Of a DNA stretch of 64,000 nt, positions 16,011-25,152 are shown in pieces. The translations under genes were made by a program, and so were the position numbers. Below the pieces are notes generated by a model, which did no database searches, was not told the origin of the DNA, and saw only the letters and a list, made by a program, of their open reading frames with translations. Within the stretch, counting starts at the first letter, position 1. The number at the start of each line of letters is the position of its first letter. The stretch comes from Paenalcaligenes sp052103955 (lineage in GTDB: Bacteria; Pseudomonadota; Gammaproteobacteria; Burkholderiales; Burkholderiaceae_B): the NCBI GenBank assembly GCA_052103955.1, contig JBQELO010000008.1, forward strand, positions 1 through 64,000, in the 5' to 3' direction.

Positions 16011-17039
16011 GTGTCAGGACTTCCAAACGTTATAGACAATACGGCGTCTACAGCCAAAGCTGATTGGACGCTTTGCGTAGCCCCCATGATTGATGTAACG
16101 GATAAGCATTGTCGTTTATTCCATAGGATGTTGGCCCCGCGCGCACGGCTGTATACCGAGATGATTACCACGGGCGCACTGCAGTACGGCGATGTGCCAC
16201 GTTTGCTGGACTACGATCAAAGCGAGCACCCTGTGGCGCTGCAGCTAGGGGGCAGTGAACCAGCAGCTTTAGCACACAGTGCCAAACTGGGTGAGCAGTG
16301 GGGCTACGATGAAATTAACCTGAACTGTGGTTGCCCGTCTGAGCGCGTACAAAAAGGGGCCTTTGGTGCGTGCTTGATGGCCGAGCCTAACCTAGTCGCC
16401 GATTGCGTGAAAGCCATGCAAGATGTGGTCAGCGTACCGGTTACGGTGAAGCATCGCCTAGGGCTGGATTACGAACAAGACTACGGCTTTGCTCAGAATT
16501 TTGTGGGCATCTTGTACGAGGCAGGCGTACGTGTGTTCGTGGTGCATGCGCGCAATGCCGTGCTTAAAGGTTTGTCACCCAAAGAGAACCGCGAAATCCC
16601 ACCGTTGCGTTACGACTATGCACGTCAGTTAGTGAAAGACTTTCCTGATGCCACCTTTGTGTTGAATGGTGGCTTGGCTACTACAGCGGAATCACTGGCA
16701 GAACTACCGTCTTTTGCTGGGGTGATGTTGGGCCGTGCTGCATGGCATACGCCTGCTGTATTGCGTGAAATTAGCCAGCATTTATGGCCTGATGATCACT
16801 ACATGGACGGCACAAGTATTGTGCAGCGTATGTATGAATACGCGCAGCATTTAGTGGCAGAGGGTTTGAATGTGCGTATGGCAGCACGTGCCATGTTGGG
16901 GTGGCCACATGGTTTGGCCGGTGCACGTCAGTGGCGCAGAACCTTATCGGATGCTGCTGTTATGAATAAAAATGAACCTGAAGTGCTGTTAGCCGCATGG
17001 GAAGCGCTGCAAGCTCGTCAAAACGAGCCCGCAGCGTAG
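16011..17039 (+). CDS. dusA: tRNA-dihydrouridine(20/20a) synthase DusA
   Basis: A 342-residue FMN enzyme reducing uridine 20/20a in the D-loop of tRNA. GTG 16011 follows AGGTGAG. The TIM barrel shows the N-terminal APMIDVTDKHCR, YTEMITTGAL, PVALQLGGSEP and the NLNCGCPS motif with catalytic Cys108, then TVKHRLGLD and FVVHARNAVLKGLSP, which are characteristic of DusA. Its 3' end is five bases from the convergent CBS gene. The gene is intact, which matters because dusA is a known integration target for some prophages. Confidence 0.96.
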   Translation: MSGLPNVIDNTASTAKADWTLCVAPMIDVTDKHCRLFHRMLAPRARLYTEMITTGALQYGDVPRLLDYDQSEHPVALQLGGSEPAALAHSAKLGEQWGYDEINLNCGCPSERVQKGAFGACLMAEPNLVADCVKAMQDVVSVPVTVKHRLGLDYEQDYGFAQNFVGILYEAGVRVFVVHARNAVLKGLSPKENREIPPLRYDYARQLVKDFPDATFVLNGGLATTAESLAELPSFAGVMLGRAAWHTPAVLREISQHLWPDDHYMDGTSIVQRMYEYAQHLVAEGLNVRMAARAMLGWPHGLAGARQWRRTLSDAAVMNKNEPEVLLAAWEALQARQNEPAA

Positions 17040-17044
17040 TACAT

Positions 17045-17503
17045 TTAGGCAGTAGGGTTGCCTTGGTCAGACGGCCAGTCGCGAATGTAGGCTTTCAGCA
17101 TGTTATTTTCAAACTGCTGGGCCTTCACGATGGCTTTAGACATATCGTAGAACGAGATCACGCCCAACAAGGTAGGGCCATCCATAACAGGGATGTAGCG
17201 GGCGTGGTTATCTAGCATTAAGCGCTGAACTTCGTCGGCGCTGGTGTTCGGTGTCACGCTAACTGGTGCGTCGTCCATAATGGCGCGTACGGTCGTTGCT
17301 TTATTGCCTTTTTGCACATTGTGCAAGTGGCGAATGATTTCCCTAAACGTCAGCATTCCCGCCAATTGGCCATGTTCCATAATCACCAGAGAGCCTACGT
17401 CTTGCTCGCTCATAATCTGGATTGCGGTGTCGATGGCCATGTCAGGAGTCGCGGTATAGAGAATATCCCCTTTGACTCGTAAAATTTCACTAACTTTAAG
17501 CAT
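17045..17503 (-). CDS. CBS-domain pair protein
   Basis: A 152-residue cytosolic protein made of two CBS domains (about residues 10-60 and 75-130; SVTPNTSADEVQRLMLDNHARYIPV, and LLGVISFYDMSKAI). CBS pairs bind adenine nucleotides and act as energy sensors. ATG 17503 is chosen because AGGAG lies eight bases upstream and it overlaps the stop of the YihY-like gene by eight bases, so the two are probably coupled. Target unknown. Confidence 0.88.
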   Translation of the reverse strand: MLKVSEILRVKGDILYTATPDMAIDTAIQIMSEQDVGSLVIMEHGQLAGMLTFREIIRHLHNVQKGNKATTVRAIMDDAPVSVTPNTSADEVQRLMLDNHARYIPVMDGPTLLGVISFYDMSKAIVKAQQFENNMLKAYIRDWPSDQGNPTA

Positions 17504-18848
17504 ACGAGGGCTCCTGTGCTGCATTAAGTGATGTGTGTAATTGTTTTTGTATAGAGACTGAAAGCTCTTCTAGCAACCCTGGCTGTTCAAACACCTGCTG
17601 TAAACGCAAAGTGGGGCTGGCTAGCGTAGCATTCAATATTAAGGCTACACCATTGCCCACCTCAGTGCTGGGCTGTGCCCTATTTAATAGGAAAGTGTCA
17701 ACCAGTGCTGCTAGGTCGGTTTGCGCTGGATCGCAGGCCAAAACCCAGCGTTCTCGGTTCTTTTCTTGGGTGTTAGCAACATATCCCAGCTTTTTAAGCG
17801 TAAGCAGAGTACGAGTGAGCTCGTGGGCGTCGTGACCCAAAGTGTCGCTTAATTGCTCCACTGGTATGCCTACTGGTGTGCTGCCACGCTGCTGCCACAG
17901 GCAGTGCAGCATGCTGAGTGCGTGTAGGAAAGACTCACCCAGATAGTGTTTTTCAGTAGGGTTACGGTGTCTACGTATATCCGGCAAAATGGCAGCAAAC
18001 GAAGCACCCAATAGCACGACCAACCACGATAAATACACCCACAGCAAGAAAATAGGAATGGTCGCAAACGCACCATAAATTAAGGTGTAGGTAGGGAATT
18101 TGGTGAGGTAGAAGGCAAAGCCTGCTTTCAGCAGTTCTAAGCAGAACGCCACCAGTACACCGCCAGCCAAGGCATCACGCCAACGTACATGGCAATTGGG
18201 GACGAAAGTAAACAGGGCGGTAAAGCTTAAGACGGTTAGCAAGAAGGGCAACGCCGATAACAGCAGGGAAAACACAATCCCGAAACTGCTGATATAGCCC
18301 ATGGACTCTCTAGCCAGCATGGTGGTTGCCCAAAGGCTAGCACCGCCCAAAATCGGCCCCAAAGACAGTAGTGCCCAGTACACCAATAAGCGTTGAGCAA
18401 GGGGGCGCTGCGTATTGACCTGCCAAATATCATTCAAGGTGCCATCAATGGTGGAAATCAACATGATGGACGTAATGATCAAAAACAAGCTACCAATGGC
18501 AGTAAGGCTAGAGGCCTTGGCTGCAAACTGGTTTAGGTAAGACATGATAGTGTCAGACACGGCCTCGGGCATAAGATTTGTAGTGAAGAAGTTTTCTAAG
18601 GCTTCACGAAAATCAGAGAAAAGAGGGAAAGCCGTGAACAGTGACAGCACGACAGCAAGTAGGGGTACAGCCGCCAGAATAGTGGTGTACGTTAAGCTGG
18701 ATGCCACTTGAGTCAGACGCCTTTGTGCCATGCATTGCAGCATAACGCTCGCTAACTCACGCTTTTTGCGCTGAGGTTGGCCAGAAGGGGGCGTCGTTTT
18801 AGCCTTCTTCGCCATAGCATCAACAGAAGGGGACGGTTGGTTGGTCAT
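17496..18848 (-). CDS. YihY/BrkB-family inner-membrane protein
   Basis: A 450-residue protein. After a basic N-terminus (KKAKTTPPSGQPQRKKREL) it has the YihY/BrkB core with about six membrane helices (SLTYTTILAAVPLLAVVLSL, SSLTAIGSLFLIITSIMLIS, FLLTVLSFTALFTFVPN and FATIPIFLLWVYLSWLVVLL) and then a soluble C-terminal winged-helix-like region of about 150 residues seen in longer family members. The family was once called RNase BN by error; the function is unclear. ATGs at 18848 and 18860 are both possible and neither has a strong Shine-Dalgarno. Confidence 0.88.
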   Translation of the reverse strand: MTNQPSPSVDAMAKKAKTTPPSGQPQRKKRELASVMLQCMAQRRLTQVASSLTYTTILAAVPLLAVVLSLFTAFPLFSDFREALENFFTTNLMPEAVSDTIMSYLNQFAAKASSLTAIGSLFLIITSIMLISTIDGTLNDIWQVNTQRPLAQRLLVYWALLSLGPILGGASLWATTMLARESMGYISSFGIVFSLLLSALPFLLTVLSFTALFTFVPNCHVRWRDALAGGVLVAFCLELLKAGFAFYLTKFPTYTLIYGAFATIPIFLLWVYLSWLVVLLGASFAAILPDIRRHRNPTEKHYLGESFLHALSMLHCLWQQRGSTPVGIPVEQLSDTLGHDAHELTRTLLTLKKLGYVANTQEKNRERWVLACDPAQTDLAALVDTFLLNRAQPSTEVGNGVALILNATLASPTLRLQQVFEQPGLLEELSVSIQKQLHTSLNAAQEPSYA

Positions 18849-18917
18849 GGTAAAAATCATCCGGCAGACTTCAAGCAATGTGTAGGGTTTTAACCCGCCT
18901 TAGGCGATAATACCAGT

Positions 18918-19322
18918 ATGAATGCTCAATTAAATCCCGTTTTACATCGTGTTGCCGCTGCATCCTTAATAGGACTAATCATCTTATCTTTGGTTTGGGA
19001 AATGTGGCTGGCTCCGTTGCGACCCGGTGGGTCATACTTGGCGCTTAAAGTATTGCCGTTAATTTTGCCGCTGCCCGGTATCTTGCGAGGCAAGATCTAC
19101 ACGCTGCAGTGGTCTTCCATGTTGATCTTGCTGTATTTCATGGAAGGTTGTGTACGTGCGTGGTCAGACCCTAATCCGGTGTCTGTGTATTGCGCTATTG
19201 TGGAAATCGTGTTGTCCACGGTGTTTTATTTCTGTGCGATTTTCTATTTGCGGCCCGCTAAGAAAGCCGCCAAAGCACGCGCCAAACAAGCTGAAGCCGC
19301 TGCGGCTGCCAAGGAAGTGTAA
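18918..19322 (+). CDS. DUF2069 membrane protein
   Basis: A 134-residue protein with four hydrophobic segments (AAASLIGLIILSLVWEMW, ALKVLPLILPLPGIL, SSMLILLYFMEGCVRAW, IVEIVLSTVFYFCAIFYL) and a basic Ala-Lys-rich tail. The LKVLPLILPLPGILRGK and YFMEGCVRA motifs are hallmarks of DUF2069, a small inner-membrane family of beta- and gammaproteobacteria without known function. It is divergent from the YihY gene and two bases upstream of selO. Confidence 0.88.
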   Translation: MNAQLNPVLHRVAAASLIGLIILSLVWEMWLAPLRPGGSYLALKVLPLILPLPGILRGKIYTLQWSSMLILLYFMEGCVRAWSDPNPVSVYCAIVEIVLSTVFYFCAIFYLRPAKKAAKARAKQAEAAAAAKEV

Positions 19323-19324
19323 TC

Positions 19325-20800
19325 ATGAATACAGTGGCGTCCACGCTAGACGAGTTGCAGGTCAGTAATGGGTTTGCTACGTCGTTGTCATCGTCCTTTT
19401 ATACGTTGTTACCCGCTTCGGGTTTGCGTGAAGCACAGTTACTGCATGCCAACGAAGCGCTCGCGCAGCGCTTAGGGATTAGTCATGCTTTACTGCATTC
19501 ACCAGCGTTCGTAGAGGTGTTGTCAGGTAATGCGCCGTTGCCGGGCGGACAAAGCTTAGCGGCGGTATACAGTGGTCACCAGTTTGGTGTGTGGGCAGGG
19601 CAGTTAGGCGACGGGCGCGCGCATTTGTTGGGCGCTATTGATGGGCCAGAGGGGGCTCAAGAACTGCAGCTAAAAGGTTCAGGACTAACCCCGTATTCAC
19701 GTATGGGTGATGGCAGGGCGGTAATACGTTCGTCGGTGCGCGAGTATTTAGCCAGCATCGCCATGAAAGGCTTGGGTATTCCTACGACGGAAGCGCTAGC
19801 GATTGTGACCTCGCCTGTGCCGGTGTACCGCGAAACCGTAGAGCGTGCGGCGATTGTGACGCGTGTTGCCCCCAGTTTTGTGCGTTTTGGTTCCTTTGAA
19901 CATTGGCTAGGCCATCCAGAGGAAATGCAGAGCTTACTGCATTACGTAGTACAGAATTTTTATCCCGCTTTGTACAAACAAAGTGAAGATCACGCCGAGT
20001 TGGCGCGTTTGCTGCTTACTGAAGTGACCAAGCGCACCGCTTACTTGATGGCTGATTGGTTAACAGTGGGCTTTTGTCATGGTGTGATGAACACTGACAA
20101 CATGTCTATTTTGGGTTTGACGCTGGATTTTGGTCCCTTTGGCTTTATGGATGCATTCCAAGCCAACCATATTTGTAATACCACCGACCAGCAAGGACGC
20201 TATGCTTGGAATCAGCAGCCTTCTGTAGGGCATTGGAACTTATACCGATTAGCCAGTGCCATGACCACCTTAGGCGCAACACCTGAGACACTTAATCCGG
20301 TGTTGCAGCAATACGAGGGCTGGTTTTTAGAACGTTACCGCGAGAACCTGTGTCGCAAAATGGGGTGGCAAGCATGGTTGGAAGGCGATACAGAGCTTGT
20401 TGATGAGTGGTGGCGTTTGCTGCATCGTGACCAAGCCGATTTCAGTTTGAGCTTCCGCGCTTTAGCGTGGGCAGAAAAACACCCTGAGGCTTTCTTGCAA
20501 TGTTTTCACGATCAAGATCAGGCGCGTGCTTGGGTAGATAAATACCGTGTGCGACTAGAGGCCGATCAACAAACCACAGTCCAACGACAACTCGCGATGA
20601 GTGCAGCGAACCCGCTGTATGTGTTGCGTAACTACTTGGCGCAGCAAGCCATTGCGGCGGCTGAAAAAGGTGATGCCTCGGTATTGTCTGACTTATTTAC
20701 GGTGTTAAGTAACCCGTTTGAAGAGCGTTCTGGGTACGAACGCTACGCTGAAGTCCCGCCACCCGAGGCGCAGTCTGTCGCCTTGAGTTGCTCTTCCTAG
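19325..20800 (+). CDS. selO: Protein adenylyltransferase SelO
   Basis: A 491-residue pseudokinase-fold enzyme that transfers AMP from ATP to Ser, Thr or Tyr of target proteins, linked to redox stress. Seen are AVYSGHQFGVWAGQLGDGRA, LKGSGLTPYSRMGDGRAVIR, the EALAIV region, and the metal-binding HGVMNTDNMSILGLTLDFGP, then the C-terminal NPLYVLRNYLAQ and NPFEERSGYERYAE. Residue order and length match bacterial SelO (YdiU). Bacterial members lack the C-terminal selenocysteine of the mammalian enzyme. This one ends SCSS. Confidence 0.96.
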   Translation: MNTVASTLDELQVSNGFATSLSSSFYTLLPASGLREAQLLHANEALAQRLGISHALLHSPAFVEVLSGNAPLPGGQSLAAVYSGHQFGVWAGQLGDGRAHLLGAIDGPEGAQELQLKGSGLTPYSRMGDGRAVIRSSVREYLASIAMKGLGIPTTEALAIVTSPVPVYRETVERAAIVTRVAPSFVRFGSFEHWLGHPEEMQSLLHYVVQNFYPALYKQSEDHAELARLLLTEVTKRTAYLMADWLTVGFCHGVMNTDNMSILGLTLDFGPFGFMDAFQANHICNTTDQQGRYAWNQQPSVGHWNLYRLASAMTTLGATPETLNPVLQQYEGWFLERYRENLCRKMGWQAWLEGDTELVDEWWRLLHRDQADFSLSFRALAWAEKHPEAFLQCFHDQDQARAWVDKYRVRLEADQQTTVQRQLAMSAANPLYVLRNYLAQQAIAAAEKGDASVLSDLFTVLSNPFEERSGYERYAEVPPPEAQSVALSCSS

Positions 20801-20873
20801 CTTGTGCACGGTGCATGCTCCGGGCTTTAATGCCATAATTCTGCTTTCGATTGGTCTATAAACCGTACTGTTT

Positions 20874-21938
20874 ATGTCTGCAAATACTTTAGGTAGCTTA
20901 TTTCGTGTAACGAATTTTGGGGAGTCTCACGGCCCAGCCATTGGTGCTGTGGTAGATGGCTGTCCGCCCGGATTAGAACTGAGTGTTGAAGATATTCAGC
21001 TAGAACTAGACAGACGTAGACCAGGTACGTCGCGCCATGTAACGCAGCGTCAAGAAGCCGATCAGGTGGAAATTTTGTCGGGCGTATATGAAGGCAAAAC
21101 GACGGGTGCGCCTATTGCGTTGTTGATTCGTAATACGGATCAGCGCAGCAAAGACTACGGCAACCTGCTAGATACCTTCAGACCTGGCCATGCCGATTAC
21201 ACCTACTGGCGTAAGTACCAGCATCGCGATCCACGCGGTGGTGGTCGTTCTTCAGCTCGTTTAACAGCCCCTACGGTAGCGGCAGGTGCGATTGCGAAGA
21301 AATGGCTGGCAGCGGAATTCAAAACCGTAATTCGTGGTTACATGAGCCAGCTAGGCCCTATCGTGATTCCATTCAAAAGCTGGGACGATGTGCCTAACAA
21401 CCCGTTTTATGCAGCCGATGAATCGGTAGTGCCTGAACTAGAAGCCTTTATGGACGCCTTGCGTAAAGATGGCGATTCCATCGGTGCGCGCATCGAAGTG
21501 GTTGCTGAAGGTGTACCTGCCGGTCTGGGCGAGCCTATTTATGGCCGTTTGGATGCGGATATTGCGTATGCCATGATGGGGCTGAATGCCGTTAAAGGCG
21601 TAGAGATTGGCGCTGGCTTTGAAAGCGTGTCGCAGCGTGGCTCGGAGCATGGTGACGCCATTTTGCCAGACGGTTTTGCCACTAACCACGCCGGTGGTAT
21701 TTTGGGCGGTATTTCGTCAGGCCAAGACATTCGTGTGTCCTTGGCGATTAAGCCTACCTCTAGCATTCGCATTAAGCGTCCCTCTATTAACCAGCAGGGC
21801 GAGGCGATAGAAGTACAAACCTTGGGTCGTCATGATCCTTGCGTGGGTATTAGAGCAACGCCTATTGCGGAAGCACTGTTAGCCATTGTGCTCATGGATC
21901 AGGCTCTGCGCCAACGCGCTCAATGTGGGCAGTGGTAA
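20874..21938 (+). CDS. aroC: Chorismate synthase
   Basis: A 354-residue FMN-dependent enzyme making chorismate from EPSP, the branch point to aromatic amino acids. All three signatures are visible: GESHGPAIGAVVDGCPPG near the N-terminus, GGGRSSARLTAPTVAAGAIA in the middle, and RHDPCVGIRATPIAEALLA near the C-terminus. It is 73 bases downstream of selO and 13 bases upstream of the M48 lipoprotein gene. Confidence 0.97.
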   Translation: MSANTLGSLFRVTNFGESHGPAIGAVVDGCPPGLELSVEDIQLELDRRRPGTSRHVTQRQEADQVEILSGVYEGKTTGAPIALLIRNTDQRSKDYGNLLDTFRPGHADYTYWRKYQHRDPRGGGRSSARLTAPTVAAGAIAKKWLAAEFKTVIRGYMSQLGPIVIPFKSWDDVPNNPFYAADESVVPELEAFMDALRKDGDSIGARIEVVAEGVPAGLGEPIYGRLDADIAYAMMGLNAVKGVEIGAGFESVSQRGSEHGDAILPDGFATNHAGGILGGISSGQDIRVSLAIKPTSSIRIKRPSINQQGEAIEVQTLGRHDPCVGIRATPIAEALLAIVLMDQALRQRAQCGQW

Positions 21939-21951
21939 AGGGGTACTGCGT

Positions 21952-22791
21952 ATGAACCTGCTCAAGCTATTGCGTAAAGCATGTGTGATTGCGGCGGCAA
22001 GCGCCACCGTGATTCTTACTGGTTGTGCAGCGATTGACACCACATCCAGTGGCGTTGTCGGTATACAACGTAAGCAATACATGTCCAGCTTTGTGCCCGA
22101 GCAGGAACTCACTTTAGCTGCTGCCCAGAACTACAACGAAACGCTGGCACAGGCTAAAGCGCAAGGCGCGTTGTCGCCTGATGCGGCTCAGGTTCGTAGA
22201 GTGCGAAACATTTCGGCAAAGCTCATTAACCAAGTGCCTATATTCAGGCCTGATGCGTTGCAGTGGGATTGGCAAGTTAACGTTTTAAAGTCCGACGAGC
22301 TCAATGCGTGGTGTATGCCCGGCGGAAAAATGGCGGTGTACACCGGCTTAATAGACCATCTTAAAGCAACGGACGATGAACTTGCTGCGGTGATGGGGCA
22401 TGAAATTGCCCATGCATTGCGTGAGCACTCTCGCGAGCAGATGTCGCACAAAATGGGCACCAGTATTGGTTTAGCGATTTTGTCAGCGGTCGTAGGGTCG
22501 CAAGCCGTGGGTGAGTTGGGTGGTTCGTTAACAGATGTGATGTTCCATTTGCCTAATAGCCGTACGCACGAGGCTGAAGCCGACTTAATCGGTGTGGAGC
22601 TTGCCGCGCGTGCTGGGTATGACCCCAGAGCGGCCATTAGCTTCTGGGAGAAAATGATCAGTATGTCGGGTGTGAATGGTAACGAGTCTGACCTGTTGTC
22701 TACGCATCCATCACCACAAAGCCGTATAGATGAGTTGCGCGTCGCAGCGGAACTGGTCATGCCTTTGTATTTGGAAGCAAAAAAGCAGTAG
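21952..22791 (+). CDS. M48-family metallopeptidase lipoprotein
   Basis: A 279-residue zinc protease of the LoiP/YcaL type. ATG 21952 follows AAGGGG and starts a lipoprotein signal (LLRKACVIAAASATVILTGC, Cys25 lipidated; Ala at +2 suggests outer-membrane sorting). The HEIAH motif at 150-154 and the EAEAD glutamate downstream (NSRTHEAEADLIGVELA) bind zinc. The C-terminal STHPSPQSRI motif is typical. Such enzymes degrade misfolded periplasmic or outer-membrane proteins. The gene follows aroC closely and ends before a strong terminator. Confidence 0.93.
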   Translation: MNLLKLLRKACVIAAASATVILTGCAAIDTTSSGVVGIQRKQYMSSFVPEQELTLAAAQNYNETLAQAKAQGALSPDAAQVRRVRNISAKLINQVPIFRPDALQWDWQVNVLKSDELNAWCMPGGKMAVYTGLIDHLKATDDELAAVMGHEIAHALREHSREQMSHKMGTSIGLAILSAVVGSQAVGELGGSLTDVMFHLPNSRTHEAEADLIGVELAARAGYDPRAAISFWEKMISMSGVNGNESDLLSTHPSPQSRIDELRVAAELVMPLYLEAKKQ

Positions 22792-22811
22792 GGTGATGGC
22801 TCACCAATTAC

Positions 22812-22852
22812 AGCGGGTTTTGGGTTGATCTCAAAACCCGCTTTGTGTTTTT
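22812..22852 (+). terminator. Rho-independent terminator after the M48 gene
   Basis: An 11-base perfect stem AGCGGGTTTTG (22812-22822) and CAAAACCCGCT (22832-22842) with a nine-base loop is followed by TTGTGTTTTT. It closes the selO-aroC-M48 group before the leu operon. Confidence 0.85.
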
Positions 22853-22895
22853 AGTGCTTAGGCTGGTACTACCAATACTAGTATAACTAATGGCC

Positions 22896-22923
22896 TTGTG
22901 CTGGTTTTACAGACGGGCATAAT
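22896..22923 (+). promoter_or_regulatory. Candidate sigma-70 promoter of leuC
   Basis: TTGTGC (22896-22901) and CATAAT (22918-22923) are 16 bases apart and lie 56 bases upstream of the leuC start, after the terminator of the preceding operon. No leader peptide with Leu codons is apparent. Confidence 0.45.
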
Positions 22924-22978
22924 GAATTCATCGCGAAATAACAGCGTTTCGCTTGTTCTGATTGATTGAGAGTCTGTT

Positions 22979-24391
22979 ATGGCAAAAACTTTATACGACA
23001 AGCTGTTTGACAGCCACGTGGTGCACCGTGAAGAAGACGGCACCTGTTTGCTCTATATCGACCGCCAGTTGCTGCATGAAGTAACTAGTCCCCAAGCCTT
23101 TGAAGGGTTGGAACTGGCTGGCCGCAAGCCTTGGCGTATCAGTGCCAACCTAGCCGTAGCAGACCACAACGTGCCAACTACCTCGCGTGCAGAAGGGATC
23201 GCTGATCCTATCTCTAAATTGCAGGTAGATACGCTGGAAGACAACTGCCAGAAATTCGGCGTGACCTTGTTTGACATGGACGACCAGCGCCAAGGTATCG
23301 TGCACATCATTGGCCCTGAGCAAGGTGCGACATTGCCCGGCATGACCATTGTGTGTGGCGACTCGCACACCAGTACACACGGTGCAATGGGGGCATTGGC
23401 CTTTGGTATCGGTACATCCGAAGTTGAGCACGTATTGGCTACCCAAACCTTGCTGATGAAGAAAAGCAAGAGCATGTTGGTAGAGGTCAACGGTGATTTG
23501 CCAGCAGGCTGTACTGCTAAAGACTTGATCTTGCACGTAATCGGTGTGATCGGTACGGCAGGTGGTACAGGCTACGCCATCGAATTTGGCGGTTCGGCTG
23601 TGAAAGCGTTAAGCATGGAAGGCCGCATGACCGTGTGCAACATGGCAATCGAAGCCGGTGCACGTTCAGGTATGGTTGCCGTAGACGATAAAACGGTTGA
23701 GTACTTCCGTGGTCGCCCTTATTCACCTAAAGGTGAGCAATGGGATCACGCGGCTGAGTACTGGAAGACGTTAACCAGCGATGAGGGTGCTCAGTTTGAT
23801 GCGGTGGTACGCATCGATGCGGCTGACATCAAGCCTCAATTGACATGGGGTACGTCGCCAGAAATGGTGTTGCCAGTAGACGCTAACGTTCCTGATCCTA
23901 AAAATGAGCAGGATCCTGTACGTCGTGAAGGTATTATTCGCGCGTTGCAGTACATGGGCTTAGAGGCTAACCAGCCATTGACCAGCATTGCGATTGATAA
24001 AGTGTTTATTGGTTCCTGTACTAATGCACGTATCGAAGACTTGCGTGCCGCCGCAGAAGTGGCCCGTGGTCGCAAAGTTGCGAAAAACGTGAAACAAGCC
24101 ATTGTCGTGCCCGGTTCTGGTTTGGTGAAATTGCAGGCTGAACAAGAAGGCTTAGACAAAATCTTTGTTGAAGCGGGTTTCGAGTGGCGTGAGCCTGGTT
24201 GTTCTATGTGTTTGGCGATGAACGCCGACCGTTTGGAACCCGGTGAGCGCTGTGCCTCTACCTCCAACCGTAACTTTGAAGGTAGGCAAGGTCAGGGCGG
24301 TCGCACCCACTTGGTCAGTCCAGCGATGGCTGCTGCTGCGGCAGTCGTGGGCAGTTTTGCCGATGTACGTGAATTGAGTCAGGAGCACTAA
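22979..24391 (+). CDS. leuC: 3-isopropylmalate dehydratase large subunit
   Basis: A 470-residue aconitase-family protein that with LeuD isomerises 2- to 3-isopropylmalate in leucine synthesis. It carries the 4Fe-4S ligands in VCGDSHTSTHGA and the later GSCTNARIEDLRAA and EPGCSMCLAMN segments. The N-terminus MAKTLYDKLFDSHVV is typical. leuD begins two bases after its stop. Length is standard for the bacterial LeuCD type. Confidence 0.98.
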   Translation: MAKTLYDKLFDSHVVHREEDGTCLLYIDRQLLHEVTSPQAFEGLELAGRKPWRISANLAVADHNVPTTSRAEGIADPISKLQVDTLEDNCQKFGVTLFDMDDQRQGIVHIIGPEQGATLPGMTIVCGDSHTSTHGAMGALAFGIGTSEVEHVLATQTLLMKKSKSMLVEVNGDLPAGCTAKDLILHVIGVIGTAGGTGYAIEFGGSAVKALSMEGRMTVCNMAIEAGARSGMVAVDDKTVEYFRGRPYSPKGEQWDHAAEYWKTLTSDEGAQFDAVVRIDAADIKPQLTWGTSPEMVLPVDANVPDPKNEQDPVRREGIIRALQYMGLEANQPLTSIAIDKVFIGSCTNARIEDLRAAAEVARGRKVAKNVKQAIVVPGSGLVKLQAEQEGLDKIFVEAGFEWREPGCSMCLAMNADRLEPGERCASTSNRNFEGRQGQGGRTHLVSPAMAAAAAVVGSFADVRELSQEH

Positions 24392-24393
24392 TC

Positions 24394-25044
24394 ATGCAAG
24401 CGTTTACCACTCACAAAGGAATGGTTGCACCGTTGGACCGCGAGAACGTGGACACCGACTTGATCATCCCTAAACAGTTTTTGAAGTCCATCAAACGTAC
24501 CGGCTTTGGTCCAAACTTGTTTGACGAATTGCGTTATCTGGATCATGGCGAACCGGGTATGGACAACAGTAAGCGTCCGTTGAACCCCGAGTTCGTGTTG
24601 AACCAGCCTCGTTACCAGGGTGCGTCCATCTTGTTGGCGCGTAAAAACTTTGGTTGTGGTTCTAGCCGTGAGCACGCGCCATGGGCATTGTTGCAGTACG
24701 GTTTTAGAGCCATTGTTGCACCATCGTTTGCGGATATTTTCTTCAACAACAGTTTCAAGAATGGTTTGTTGCCCATTATTTTGCCTGAAGACGTAGTCGC
24801 AAAATTGTTTGATGCGGTACAGGCTAAAGAAGGCTACGAGTTGAATATCGATCTGGAACGTCAGAAAGTGATTGCTGAAGACGGTCAAGAGTACGGTTTT
24901 GAGATTGATGCCTTCCGTAAACAAAGTCTGTTGAAGGGCTTGGACGAAATAGGCCAAACCTTGCAAAAAGCAGACACCATCAAGGCGTTTGAAGCACAAC
25001 GTTTGGCGCAACACCCTTGGTTGGTAGGTAATCCATCCGCATAA
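24394..25044 (+). CDS. leuD: 3-isopropylmalate dehydratase small subunit
   Basis: A 216-residue swivel-domain partner of LeuC. It has the N-terminal GMVAPLDRENVDTDLIIPKQFL and the substrate-binding RKNFGCGSSREHAPWAL loop, then PSFADIFFNNSFKNGLLPI. Standard length. It follows leuC by two bases and precedes leuB by about 108 bases that hold a hairpin. Confidence 0.98.
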   Translation: MQAFTTHKGMVAPLDRENVDTDLIIPKQFLKSIKRTGFGPNLFDELRYLDHGEPGMDNSKRPLNPEFVLNQPRYQGASILLARKNFGCGSSREHAPWALLQYGFRAIVAPSFADIFFNNSFKNGLLPIILPEDVVAKLFDAVQAKEGYELNIDLERQKVIAEDGQEYGFEIDAFRKQSLLKGLDEIGQTLQKADTIKAFEAQRLAQHPWLVGNPSA

Positions 25045-25053
25045 ACAACCCCG

Positions 25054-25074
25054 CACGGCTGCTAGCCAGCCGTG
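25054..25074 (+). other. Hairpin between leuD and leuB
   Basis: CACGGCT (25054-25060) pairs perfectly with AGCCGTG (25068-25074) around GCTAGCC. No T tract follows, so it is not a standard terminator; it could stabilise or process the leuCD part of the transcript. Confidence 0.4.
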
Positions 25075-25152
25075 TCGCTTGCTTCGTAGGAAGTGGGCAG
25101 CAGAACACAGTGTGAACAGCGCACGGTTCGTTACAACACCACAGGAAAACGT

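Noticed and set aside
16011..17039. dusA as the integration site of the prophage
   Set aside because: dusA is a known prophage target, but here it is intact, 10 kb from the element, and the integrase borders the Tad operon.
22188..22760. A 190-codon antisense frame opposite the M48 protease gene
   Set aside because: Cys- and Ser-rich product without motifs, fully covered by a real gene with a catalytic motif.
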